Shown here: in pieces, positions 1 to 6,730 of the stretch
How positions within the stretch are numbered: position 1 is the stretch's first letter
Layout of the letters: each line of letters opens with the position of its first letter
Origin: Clostridiales bacterium
GTDB taxonomy: Bacteria > Bacillota > Clostridia > Clostridiales > Caloramatoraceae
DNA length: 10,656 bases
NCBI GenBank assembly: GCA_026416355.1
Contig: JAOAFH010000092.1
Location: 1 to 10,656, forward strand
Direction of reading: 5' to 3'
Made by a program: the position numbers and the translations under genes
The notes under the pieces: model-generated
Told to the model about the DNA's origin: nothing
Database searches by the model: none
The model's input: the letters and a program-made list of their open reading frames with translations, nothing else

Positions 1-644
1 ACTATTGATTTGTCAGGGTGAACAAGAACACTACCATTAGGAAGAATAATTGATGTATATCCCTTCTGTCCAACCTTTGTTTTTGAAACAACCTCAGTTA
101 AAGTTGACATGTTAATGTCTTCTGAAATAACTGCAGTTTTCCCATTATTTAGCTTTATTGCTTTTGCAACAGTTACAACCATTTGTTTTGTTGATGCATG
201 TTCATATGGTTCAGTAACTATAAACTTTCCTGAGTTAGCAACAGCTTCTTTATACCAAGGTCTTGATGTAGGGTCATATCCTTGAGGAAGTTCTGTTTTT
301 GGGTAAATTAACATTTGTTTGTCTTCTGTACCCATATAGGCAAATAATATTGATGGATCAGATTCCTTTATGGATTGTACAAATGTATAAAAGTTGTCTA
401 CGTTTAAATTAAGTGTACCTGGGTTTTTGGCTATGCTATCAATTTGCTTTTGGTATTTTTCAATAAATTGATCAACATAAGCAGATTTTTCAGTTGCAAT
501 TTGCAGAGTCAATTCTTGCACTTTTGTTTCAATTACACCACCAAATTTTAGAATAGTAAAACTTGATGTAATAATTATTGGAACAATTGCTATAAGAATA
601 ATAATTGGAATAAGTTTGTGACTTAATTTCTTTTGATTTTTCAT
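1..644 (-). CDS. Methyl-accepting chemotaxis protein, N-terminal part (dCache sensor), cut by window edge
   Basis: The first 214 residues of a transmembrane chemoreceptor are visible; the gene continues past base 1. The protein has a short basic N-terminus, a membrane segment at about residues 11-33, and then an extracellular domain. The signature YDPTSRPWYKEA (residues 123-134), followed by TEPY (144-147) and EDIN (175-178), is that of a double Cache (dCache_1) ligand-binding domain. By family, such a domain is followed by a second membrane helix, HAMP and a methyl-accepting signalling domain that works with CheA/CheW; none of these lie in the window. Y123, R128, W130, Y131 and D176 fit the spacing of the amino-acid-binding dCache motif, so amino-acid sensing is a reasonable inference. 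The ATG at 644-642 is chosen because AGAGGTG (657-651) lies 6 bases upstream. A sensor kinase or cyclase with the same sensor cannot be excluded, but the N-terminus is most typical of a chemoreceptor. Confidence 0.85.
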   Translation of the reverse strand, partial: MKNQKKLSHKLIPIIILIAIVPIIITSSFTILKFGGVIETKVQELTLQIATEKSAYVDQFIEKYQKQIDSIAKNPGTLNLNVDNFYTFVQSIKESDPSILFAYMGTEDKQMLIYPKTELPQGYDPTSRPWYKEAVANSGKFIVTEPYEHASTKQMVVTVAKAIKLNNGKTAVISEDINMSTLTEVVSKTKVGQKGYTSIILPNGSVLVHPDKSI

Positions 645-686
645 AAAATACACCTCTTGCCTTCTTTTTTTTAAATTTTCGTGACT

Positions 687-715
687 ATTAGACAAAAACT
701 TTATAGTTTATACAA
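687..715 (-). promoter_or_regulatory. Candidate promoter of the chemoreceptor gene
   Basis: On the minus strand TTGTAT (715-710) and TCTAAT (692-687) are separated by 17 bases and end about 43 bases before the start codon. The -10 matches the vegetative consensus at 5 of 6 positions, the -35 at only 3. A flagellar-sigma type promoter was considered, but no good GCCGATA-like box is present. Confidence 0.35.
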
Positions 716-803
716 AATATTAATAATTAACTTTTTAACAGGTGAAAAATATTGTAGAATTTAGTAAAATAGAATTAGAATAATATTTAGGAGGGAAACA
801 TTG

Positions 804-1601
804 ATGCCAATATTAGAAGCAATAAACAATATAGAAGAAGTAGTAATAAATTCACCTATAAATAAAAAAGGACATATGATTCAGTTAAATTATAGAGAAT
901 ATGAAACCATATATAGAGGTTTAAAATTAAATAGAAGCATAGTTTACATAGATAGAGATAATGAAGTAAACTTTATTGTAAAATTAAATAGAGTAGTGGA
1001 CATAAAGGAAATTTTGTATTATAAAAAAATAATAAATGTTAAGATGGATTTAAATGGACCAATTATTGAATTAATTGTAGATGGTTTAGATAATTTTGAA
1101 TTTTGTTTTGATATCAATGTTAACATGGATTTATTGTCCCTTAAGCATTTAAAAATAAATAAAAGTGTAAATGTGCATTTTGTTACTGAATCAAACGGTA
1201 GAATTTATAAATTTTATACTGCACAACTACAATTAGATGATAAAGTTATAGAGAGAATAGAATATGCATTAAAATGTCTAGATGAATTAGGATATCCTCG
1301 TATTGATGAAGATATTTTAGGCAAAGATTCATTGGTTTTAGAGGTTGAGGGTGGTTTTGAAATATTAGATGGTTTAATAAAAATAGTTGAATCACTTCAA
1401 AAATGGGGTAGTAAAGATTGCTTTTCAGTTACGGTTAATTATAAAGATAAAATCTATCTTTGCTTTGTAGGGGATTTAAACAATAAAAATTATATAATAA
1501 ATGAATTGCAAAAAAAGTATAAAATAATAGAGACTAATGAAATCTCAAAAGGTAAGAAATTTTTAAAATTTGATAGGGGTATGATATATTTTTATAATTA
1601 A
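804..1601 (+). CDS. Hypothetical protein, 265 residues, not recognised
   Basis: I do not recognise this protein. It is a complete, soluble-looking product with no signal peptide, no membrane segment and no obvious catalytic motif. It is rich in Ile, Lys, Asn and Asp, with alternating hydrophobic stretches suggesting mixed alpha/beta structure. A break at about residues 135-145 hints at two domains: residues 40-130 look strand-rich, and residues 145-265 contain a helix-like stretch (about 187-201) before further strands. The ATG at 804 is preferred over the adjacent in-frame TTG at 801, because AGGAGGG (789-795) is 8 bases from the ATG but only 5 from the TTG. The upstream region (721-788) is AT-rich with no convincing promoter; TTAACT/TATTGT (727-732, 750-755) is the best weak pair. 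The gene stands alone, diverging from the chemoreceptor and converging on ftsH, so context gives no functional clue. The strong ribosome binding site and long clean frame make it a real gene. Confidence 0.8.
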   Translation: MPILEAINNIEEVVINSPINKKGHMIQLNYREYETIYRGLKLNRSIVYIDRDNEVNFIVKLNRVVDIKEILYYKKIINVKMDLNGPIIELIVDGLDNFEFCFDINVNMDLLSLKHLKINKSVNVHFVTESNGRIYKFYTAQLQLDDKVIERIEYALKCLDELGYPRIDEDILGKDSLVLEVEGGFEILDGLIKIVESLQKWGSKDCFSVTVNYKDKIYLCFVGDLNNKNYIINELQKKYKIIETNEISKGKKFLKFDRGMIYFYN

Positions 1602-1634
1602 TAGAATACTAGCCTAGGCTAGTATTCTATTAAT
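1597..1634. terminator. 38-bp perfect palindrome between convergent genes, probable bidirectional terminator
   Basis: Bases 1597-1634 form a perfect inverted repeat centred on AGCCTAGGCT (1611-1620). RNA from either strand would fold into a stem of about 17 pairs with a 4-base loop. It contains the TAA stop of the upstream plus-strand gene (1599-1601) and the last six codon positions of ftsH, including its TAG stop (1616-1614). Neither side is followed by a long uninterrupted T-run, so termination rests on the long stem and the A/U-rich outer pairs. Confidence 0.65.
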
Positions 1635-3353
1635 ATCTTCTTCATATATTGTTTCCTTTTCAAGCAGCTCGTTTGCCAAAATGTTTAGCTTGTCTATATT
1701 TTCAATAATCATTTCTTTTACTTCATCATAAAGATTAGAAACAAGATGGTTTGCTTGTTCAACAATAGTTTTTGAATCAATTTGTGTATGTTCTTGAATT
1801 ACAGAATAATTGAGTAGTCCTGTTTCCTTAAACATACCATAGTCTTTAAACATTCCTAGTACAATTTCAGTTACCTTTTGTATATCATTTGATGCACCAG
1901 TTGTAATATTTTCTTCGCCAAATATTATCTCCTCAGCAGCTCTTCCAGCTATATATATTTTTATCATATCTAGAAGGCCTCTTTTAGTATGGTAAGTTTT
2001 ATCTTCAGGGATAGTAAGGGTATATCCACCAGCTCCCTTTGTGCTTGGTATGATAGTTATCTTTCTAACAAGTGAATTACTTGTTAACTTTGTAATTAGG
2101 GCATGTCCAGCCTCATGATAAGCAGTTATTTTTCTATCATCTTCTTTAATAATATCTTTGTTTTTCTTTTCTGAACCAGCTATAACTATTGATAATGCTT
2201 TATCTAAATGTTCCATTGTGATATACTCAGAATTTTCTTTAACAGCTAAAATTGCAGCTTCATTAACAAGATTCTCAAGTTTTGCTCCTGAGAAATATAC
2301 TGTCAATTGTGCTATCTTGTATAAATCAACATCGTGTGCCATAGGTTTATCTTTACAATATAGTTCAAGGATTCTTTGTCTATCCTTTACATCAGGAAGA
2401 TTTACCTCAATATGTCTATCAAATCTGCCAGGTCTTAATAGTGCTTCATCTAAAGTGTCTAATCTATTAGTTGCAGCAATTACAACAATACCTTCACTGT
2501 TTTTAAAACCAGACATTTCAGATAACAGGGCGTTTAATGTTTGATCCCTTTCATCAGAACCACCATCGGCTCTCATGGATCTTTTTTCACCTATTGCGTC
2601 AATTTCATCTATAAATATTACTGCTTTACCTTTCTCTTTTGCCTTTTTAAATAAATCTCTAATTCTTCCTGCACCCACACCCACATAGATTTGAACAAAG
2701 TCAGAACCGTTTACAGCGAAAAACGGAACACCAGCTTCACTGGCAAGTGCCTTTGCCATTAGAGTTTTACCTGTACCAGGAGGCCCATATAAAATTACTC
2801 CTCTTGGCATTCTTGCTTTAAATTTTGCATATTTTTCAGGAGTTTTAATAAAGTCAACAAGCTCCTTAATACTTTCCTTTGCTTCAAAGTTTCCTGCAAT
2901 ATCCTCAAATGTTAGACCTGTATTTTGAGTTGCTTCAACATCTATTGATGATAGTCTAAAGGCCCCCCCTTTACTTTTTGAATTCTTTAGTGTTAAATAT
3001 ATAAAAGCAGAAACTAAAGAACCGGCAATTGTAATTAGAATTATTAATTCGGCTGGGGATTTTAAATCTCTTTCATAAACCTTAACACCAGATAAAAGTA
3101 AAGTTTCCTTTAGGTTTAATGAACGAGGGTTCTCAGTAATAAAAATTTTACCGTCTTTGAGTTTAAATTGCATTGTTTCTTTGGTTGAAATATATACTTC
3201 AGAAACATTGCCATTTTCAACTTCCCTCATAAATTGTTTGTATTGAACTTGTGTTTCATTTGCGTTATTTCTCGTTGCAAAGAAAAATATTGTACCAACA
3301 AGTAAAATAAGAATAATAGGTATAATTATATTTTTTTTACCTAGCTTATTCAT
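1614..3353 (-). CDS. ftsH: FtsH-type ATP-dependent zinc metalloprotease, short divergent form
   Basis: FtsH is a hexameric membrane-anchored AAA+ protease that degrades misfolded membrane proteins and regulators. This 579-residue protein has the family layout. Membrane helices lie at about 8-26 and 101-122, flanking a short extracytoplasmic domain. Then come Walker A GPPGTGKT (190-197), the pore loop IYVG (222-225), Walker B VIFIDE (245-250) and the second region of homology with arginine fingers R310 and R313. The zinc site is HEAGH (413-417), with D490 in TTGASND as the likely third ligand. All catalytic residues are present, so it should be active. It is shorter than usual FtsH (about 610-650 residues) and departs from consensus at several places, for example IYVG for MFVG, LLSEMSGF for LLVEMDGF, and a short C-terminus. 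It also lacks the usual tilS/hpt neighbours, so a second, paralogous FtsH is plausible. The ATG is preceded by GAGAGGGGG on the minus strand. Its last codons lie inside the terminator palindrome. Confidence 0.93.
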   Translation of the reverse strand: MNKLGKKNIIIPIILILLVGTIFFFATRNNANETQVQYKQFMREVENGNVSEVYISTKETMQFKLKDGKIFITENPRSLNLKETLLLSGVKVYERDLKSPAELIILITIAGSLVSAFIYLTLKNSKSKGGAFRLSSIDVEATQNTGLTFEDIAGNFEAKESIKELVDFIKTPEKYAKFKARMPRGVILYGPPGTGKTLMAKALASEAGVPFFAVNGSDFVQIYVGVGAGRIRDLFKKAKEKGKAVIFIDEIDAIGEKRSMRADGGSDERDQTLNALLSEMSGFKNSEGIVVIAATNRLDTLDEALLRPGRFDRHIEVNLPDVKDRQRILELYCKDKPMAHDVDLYKIAQLTVYFSGAKLENLVNEAAILAVKENSEYITMEHLDKALSIVIAGSEKKNKDIIKEDDRKITAYHEAGHALITKLTSNSLVRKITIIPSTKGAGGYTLTIPEDKTYHTKRGLLDMIKIYIAGRAAEEIIFGEENITTGASNDIQKVTEIVLGMFKDYGMFKETGLLNYSVIQEHTQIDSKTIVEQANHLVSNLYDEVKEMIIENIDKLNILANELLEKETIYEEDINRILA

Positions 3354-3374
3354 TGTATCCCCCTCTCAATCAAG

Positions 3375-3401
3375 TTTACATAACATAAATATACATATAA
3401 T
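3375..3401 (+). promoter_or_regulatory. Candidate rnhA promoter overlapping the ftsH promoter
   Basis: TTTACA (3375-3380) and a perfect TATAAT (3396-3401) are separated by only 15 bases, shorter than the preferred 16-18. It is the best plus-strand pair in this gap and would give a leader of about 60 bases before rnhA. Confidence 0.35.
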
Positions 3402-3416
3402 TTTTAATAATGTAAA
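3388..3416 (-). promoter_or_regulatory. Probable ftsH promoter
   Basis: On the minus strand TTTACA (3416-3411) and TATATT (3393-3388) are separated by exactly 17 bases. Each matches the vegetative consensus at 5 of 6 positions. The -10 lies 34 bases before the ftsH ATG. It overlaps the candidate rnhA promoter on the other strand, so the two divergent genes may compete for polymerase. Confidence 0.6.
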
Positions 3417-3466
3417 TTAAATTGTAAAAATATTGCCATGTTAATTTGAGGAATGGAGGTTTATTT

Positions 3467-3931
3467 ATGAAAGAAGTTACTATATATACAGATGGTGGAT
3501 GTAGAGGTAATGGAAAAGATGGTGCTGTTGGTGGCTATGGATGTATTCTAATATATAAAGATAATATAAAGGAAATAAAAAAAGGGTTTGAAAATACAAC
3601 CAATAATATAATGGAAATGACTGCAGTTATTGATGCTTTAAGTCTTTTAAAAGAGCCATGTAAGGTAAAGCTTTATAGCGATTCGGCATATGTTGTAAAT
3701 GCTTTTAACCAAGGGTGGATAGAAAAGTGGAAAAAAAACGGATGGAAGAATAGCAACAAAGAGCCAGTAAAAAACAAAGATCTTTGGGAAAAGCTAATTG
3801 AATTAACATCAATGCATCAAGTTGAATTTATAAAGGTAAAAGGTCATAGTGATAACGAATATAACAATAGATGTGATGAACTAGCTAATATTGCTATGGA
3901 CGAAATTGAAAGAAACAAGCTACACAAATGA
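3467..3931 (+). CDS. rnhA: Ribonuclease HI
   Basis: This enzyme cleaves the RNA strand of RNA-DNA hybrids in the cytoplasm, acting on R-loops and primer remnants. The 154-residue product has the RNase H fold signature from the start: TDGGCRGN (8-15), then GGYG (22-25). The four metal-binding carboxylates are recognisable as D9, E50 (in NNIMEMTAV), D72 (in YSDSAYVV) and D137 (in NRCDELAN), and the catalytic histidine is H127 in VKGHSDN. The basic Trp-rich segment around residues 84-95 (WIEKWKKNGWKN) matches the substrate-binding handle of bacterial RNase HI. The ATG at 3467 is chosen because GGAGGT (3455-3460) lies 6 bases upstream; a TTG at 3446 in the same frame lies before that site and is not a likely start. 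Length is normal for the family. The gene appears monocistronic, diverging from ftsH; no clear terminator follows it. Confidence 0.96.
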   Translation: MKEVTIYTDGGCRGNGKDGAVGGYGCILIYKDNIKEIKKGFENTTNNIMEMTAVIDALSLLKEPCKVKLYSDSAYVVNAFNQGWIEKWKKNGWKNSNKEPVKNKDLWEKLIELTSMHQVEFIKVKGHSDNEYNNRCDELANIAMDEIERNKLHK

Positions 3932-4010
3932 TAAAATGTTAACAAATATGCTATACTAAATATCGAATAGTGTCAAACAATGAAAGAAAAAAATATTATA
4001 TTCCCTCATA

Positions 4011-4044
4011 TTGCAATTTTAATTGCAAAGTATTACAATATAAT
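4011..4044 (+). promoter_or_regulatory. pckA promoter region with an inverted repeat over the -35 position
   Basis: A perfect TATAAT (4039-4044) lies 26 bases before the pckA ATG. Instead of a recognisable -35, the expected position is occupied by the inverted repeat TTGCAATT-TT-AATTGCAA (4011-4028), with 8-bp arms and a 2-base centre. This layout fits a regulator-binding site controlling a gluconeogenic gene. I cannot name the regulator, and the same arms are not found upstream of glpX. Confidence 0.45.
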
Positions 4045-4070
4045 TAGAATGTGCATTGGGGGGAAGGAAT

Positions 4071-5642
4071 ATGGAGTTACTTAAAAATCTAAATTCATTA
4101 GGAATTGTTTCGGTAAAAAATGTATATCACAATTTATCAGTTTCAGAGCTTGTAGAACACGCCCTAAATAATAATGAAGGAGAACTTTCAGATACTGGGG
4201 CACTTTCAGTCAAAACAGGTGTTTATACAGGAAGATCACCTGAGGATAGGTTTATAGTAGACACAGAGGATGTACATGATTTAATTGATTGGGGAAAGGT
4301 TAATAAACCAATTTCAGAGGATGTATTTGAAAAAGTTTACGGAAGACTTATAGCATATCTAGAAAACAAAGATTTATATGTTTTTGATGGATATGCTGGT
4401 GCTGATGACAAATATAGCCTAAAGGTTAGATTTATAAATGAAATAGCTACCCAAAATTTATTTGTACATCAATTGTTTATAAGAAAAGAAACAAGAGATT
4501 TTGAACCTGATTTTACAGTGATAGCTGCTCCGAATTTTAAAGCGGTAAAAGAAATTGATGGAACAAATTCAGAAGCATTTATTCTAGTAAACTTTAAAAA
4601 GAAAATTATAATTATTGGTGGAACGATGTATTGTGGTGAAATTAAAAAATCTGTTTTTTCAGTTATGAATTTTCTATTGCCACAAAAAAATGTACTACCT
4701 ATGCATTGTTCAGCTAATGTTTCAAAAGATGGTGATGTTGCGCTATTTTTTGGATTATCAGGTACAGGTAAAACAACACTTTCAGCAGATGGTAATAGAT
4801 TTTTAATTGGTGATGATGAACATGGTTGGGCAAAAGATGTTGGATTTAATTTCGAAGGGGGTTGTTATGCAAAATGTATAGGACTTAGTAAAGAAAAAGA
4901 ACCACAAATATATAATGCTATAAGATTTGGAACAGTACTTGAGAATGTAGTATTAGATAAATCAAAACATCCAAATTACGAAGATGGAAGCCTTACAGAA
5001 AATACAAGGGCAGGATATCCTATTGAATATATTGATAATGTAGTTTTGGAAGGAAAGGCAGGACATCCAAAGACAATTATATTTTTAACAGCAGATGCAT
5101 TTGGGGTATTGCCTCCTATTTCAAAGCTAACTAAAAAACAAGCCATGTATCATTTTATGTCTGGTTATACTAGTAAATTAGCTGGAACAGAAAGAGGAAT
5201 AAAAGAGCCTAAGGCAACCTTTTCAGCGTGCTTTGGGGAACCATTTATGCCGCTTTCTCCAACTGTTTATGCAAAAATGCTTGGTGAAAAGATAGATGAG
5301 TTTAACGCAAATGTTTATTTGATAAATACAGGATGGCATAGGGGCCCATATGGAGTTGGAAGCAGAATAAATTTAAAATATACAAGAAGAATGGTGGAAG
5401 CTGCTATAAATGGTGAATTGGAGAAGGTTGATTATATTTTGCATCCAATATTTAATTTAAATATACCTATTAATATAGATGGAGTTCCAACTGAAATATT
5501 AAATCCAATAAATACTTGGGAAAACAAAGAGGAATATATAAAGTATGCAAATGAATTGGCAGCTAGATTTATTGAAAATTTTAAGAGGTTTGAGGGAGTA
5601 GATGAAGAAGTCATTTTATCAGGTCCAAGGGTAGAGGAGTAA
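4071..5642 (+). CDS. pckA: Phosphoenolpyruvate carboxykinase (ATP)
   Basis: This cytosolic enzyme interconverts oxaloacetate plus ATP with phosphoenolpyruvate, CO2 and ADP. It is the entry step of gluconeogenesis, or runs in the carboxylating direction in some anaerobes. The 523-residue product matches the ATP-dependent family throughout: substrate-binding YTGRSPEDRF (52-61, R55), the GGTMYCGEIKKS segment with the metal/substrate lysine (K192 or K193), MHCSAN with H212, the nucleotide loop GLSGTGKTT (228-236) with K234/T235, the metal-binding LIGDDEHGW (245-253), and NTRAGYP with R313. No key residue is missing and the length is normal (E. coli 540). The ATG at 4071 gives the usual N-terminus and follows a G-rich site (GGGGGGAAGG, 4058-4066 region). 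The in-frame TTG at 4056 lies upstream of that site and is rejected. The upstream inverted repeat suggests regulation. The gene appears to be transcribed alone, since the next gene has its own strong promoter. Confidence 0.97.
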   Translation: MELLKNLNSLGIVSVKNVYHNLSVSELVEHALNNNEGELSDTGALSVKTGVYTGRSPEDRFIVDTEDVHDLIDWGKVNKPISEDVFEKVYGRLIAYLENKDLYVFDGYAGADDKYSLKVRFINEIATQNLFVHQLFIRKETRDFEPDFTVIAAPNFKAVKEIDGTNSEAFILVNFKKKIIIIGGTMYCGEIKKSVFSVMNFLLPQKNVLPMHCSANVSKDGDVALFFGLSGTGKTTLSADGNRFLIGDDEHGWAKDVGFNFEGGCYAKCIGLSKEKEPQIYNAIRFGTVLENVVLDKSKHPNYEDGSLTENTRAGYPIEYIDNVVLEGKAGHPKTIIFLTADAFGVLPPISKLTKKQAMYHFMSGYTSKLAGTERGIKEPKATFSACFGEPFMPLSPTVYAKMLGEKIDEFNANVYLINTGWHRGPYGVGSRINLKYTRRMVEAAINGELEKVDYILHPIFNLNIPINIDGVPTEILNPINTWENKEEYIKYANELAARFIENFKRFEGVDEEVILSGPRVEE

Positions 5643-5652
5643 GTAAATCACC

Positions 5653-5681
5653 TTCACAAATAATTTAGTGTAGTTTATAAT
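5653..5681 (+). promoter_or_regulatory. Strong vegetative promoter of the YaaR-family gene
   Basis: TTCACA (5653-5658; 5 of 6 to consensus) and a perfect TATAAT (5676-5681) are separated by exactly 17 bases. Transcription would start near 5688, giving a leader of about 27 bases. A small AT-only inverted repeat (TATAATA/TATTATA) begins at the -10. Confidence 0.7.
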
Positions 5682-5714
5682 AAAAGTATTATAGCTTTTA
5701 CTTGGGGTGATTTA

Positions 5715-6143
5715 ATGAGAATAAATCGTGTAAATAGAACAACTACAGGAGATACTAAGGGTATTTCAAATAGAACTGCATCACAAGCAAGTTTTTCAAT
5801 GGCACTTGATTTGGCTAATAAGGATCAAGCTGAACAAAACTTAAAAAGAATGCTTGATGATATTGATAGATTAGGTAAAAGGCTTATATCGACAAGAAGT
5901 GTTGAGGATGCAAAGGAATATAAAAAGAAGGTTCAAGAGTATATATCATTTGTTGTTAAAAATGCATATGTTTTAAGAAAAGAAGTTGGGCCATATAGTT
6001 ATGGTATGCATATTAAAGTAGAGATTATAAATCAAAAGGTAGATGATTTAACTAAAGAACTACTAGAACAACAAAAATCAACAATTGAGCTTGCAGATAA
6101 AATAGAGGAAATTAGAGGATTATTAGTAGATGTATACAAATAA
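5715..6143 (+). CDS. yaaR: YaaR family protein (DUF327)
   Basis: A 142-residue soluble protein of the YaaR/DUF327 family, common in Firmicutes (the Bacillus subtilis protein is of similar size); its molecular function is not established. A polar, disordered-looking N-terminus (about 1-30) is followed by a mostly helical domain with the family landmarks: a helix with DDIDRLGKRLIST (48-60), the YKKKVQEYISFVVKNAY stretch (69-85), a central helix IINQKVDDLTKELL (104-117), and the characteristic C-terminal IEEIRGLLVDVY (130-141). The ATG at 5715 follows GGGGTGA (5704-5710) at short spacing. It has its own promoter and a strong terminator right after it, so it is a single-gene transcript. Nothing looks truncated or unusual. 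In other Firmicutes relatives are often seen near DNA replication or recombination genes; that context is absent here. Confidence 0.9.
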   Translation: MRINRVNRTTTGDTKGISNRTASQASFSMALDLANKDQAEQNLKRMLDDIDRLGKRLISTRSVEDAKEYKKKVQEYISFVVKNAYVLRKEVGPYSYGMHIKVEIINQKVDDLTKELLEQQKSTIELADKIEEIRGLLVDVYK

Positions 6144-6160
6144 TGTTTAAAACATATTTA

Positions 6161-6215
6161 AGCAATAAATAATTATGAAGTAATGTGATGCTTACTTAAT
6201 TATTTATTGCTTTTT
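6161..6215 (+). terminator. Rho-independent terminator of the YaaR-family gene
   Basis: The arms AGCAATAAATAATTA (6161-6175) and TAATTATTTATTGCT (6197-6211) are perfectly complementary over 15 pairs. An inner extension AAGTAA/TTACTT closes much of the loop, and the hairpin runs directly into TTTTT. It starts 17 bases after the stop codon. Confidence 0.85.
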
Positions 6216-6247
6216 ATGTACTCTTACTAATAAACTATAAACTAATT

Positions 6248-6275
6248 TTGATAACCTTATGTTTATGAATAAAAT
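6248..6275 (+). promoter_or_regulatory. Promoter of the holin-family membrane gene
   Basis: TTGATA (6248-6253) and TAAAAT (6270-6275) each match the vegetative consensus at 5 of 6 positions and are separated by 16 bases. Transcription would begin at about 6282, immediately before the inverted repeat at 6283-6301. Confidence 0.55.
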
Positions 6276-6282
6276 TCTCCTT

Positions 6283-6301
6283 ATAGAGTAAACTACTCTA
6301 T
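6283..6301 (+). promoter_or_regulatory. Inverted repeat between transcription start and ribosome binding site
   Basis: The repeat is ATAGAGTA-AAC-TACTCTAT, perfect 8-bp arms around 3 bases. It lies from about +1 of the predicted transcript to 1 base before AAAGGAGG (6303-6310). As DNA it would be an operator able to block initiation; as RNA it would be a 5'-end hairpin next to the ribosome binding site. Confidence 0.5.
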
Positions 6302-6317
6302 GAAAGGAGGAATGTAT

Positions 6318-6677
6318 ATGGCAAGAGAAATTAGAGAAGAAAATGGAGGCATACTTAGTACTTTATTAAAATTTGTTATTAATGCAGTGGTACTATTGGC
6401 AGTTAGCTTTCTTGTACCTGGTTTCGTGGTGGTAGGTTTTTGGACTGCATTTTTAGCAGCAATTGTAATTACATTATTGGATTATCTTGCAAGTGCAGTA
6501 TTTAAGCTTGATGCATCACCATTTGGTAGAGGATTAAGTGGATTTGTTATTGCTGCTATTATTATCTATGCAACTCAATATCTTGTTGCTGGTGTTGCAG
6601 TAACATTTATGGGAGCCATTATTGCTGCATTAGTTATTGGGTTATTTGATGCTATCATACCAACTAATGTTTTTTAG
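6318..6677 (+). CDS. Small four-helix membrane protein, Phage_holin_4_2 / YvlD family
   Basis: A 119-residue integral membrane protein. After a charged N-terminus (MAREIREENG) four hydrophobic segments are visible at about residues 13-33, 41-62, 73-92 and 95-115. The pattern LVPGF followed by an FWTAFLAAIVITLLD helix is typical of the family named after mycobacteriophage holins, which in Firmicutes is chromosomal (YvlD-like) and of unproven function; there is no phage context here. The two halves look duplicated: the segment at 32-55 (VPGF...LLD) resembles the one at 90-111 (VAGV...LFD). The ATG at 6318 is chosen because AAAGGAGG (6303-6310) lies 7 bases upstream; the in-frame ATGs at 6300 and 6312 are before or too close to that site. 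It has its own promoter, an inverted repeat at the transcript start, and a hairpin downstream, so it is probably a regulated single-gene unit. Confidence 0.85.
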   Translation: MAREIREENGGILSTLLKFVINAVVLLAVSFLVPGFVVVGFWTAFLAAIVITLLDYLASAVFKLDASPFGRGLSGFVIAAIIIYATQYLVAGVAVTFMGAIIAALVIGLFDAIIPTNVF

Positions 6678-6730
6678 ATAATTTTTATAGCTTGACATAG
6701 GGCACCCTAAAAACAAAAATCCTAAAATAA

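Noticed and set aside
2158..2544. Plus-strand open frame of 128 codons opposite ftsH.
   Set aside because: It is antisense to the conserved AAA+ core of FtsH, has no ribosome binding site, and its Ser/Ile-rich translation resembles no protein.
6318..6677. Phage holin annotation suggesting a prophage.
   Set aside because: No endolysin, structural or integrase genes are nearby. This family is common on Firmicutes chromosomes, so the holin name reflects history rather than function here.
6692..6697. Perfect TTGACA -35 box after the holin-family gene.
   Set aside because: No -10-like hexamer lies 16-18 bases downstream (AAAAAT is the best), so it is not called as a promoter.
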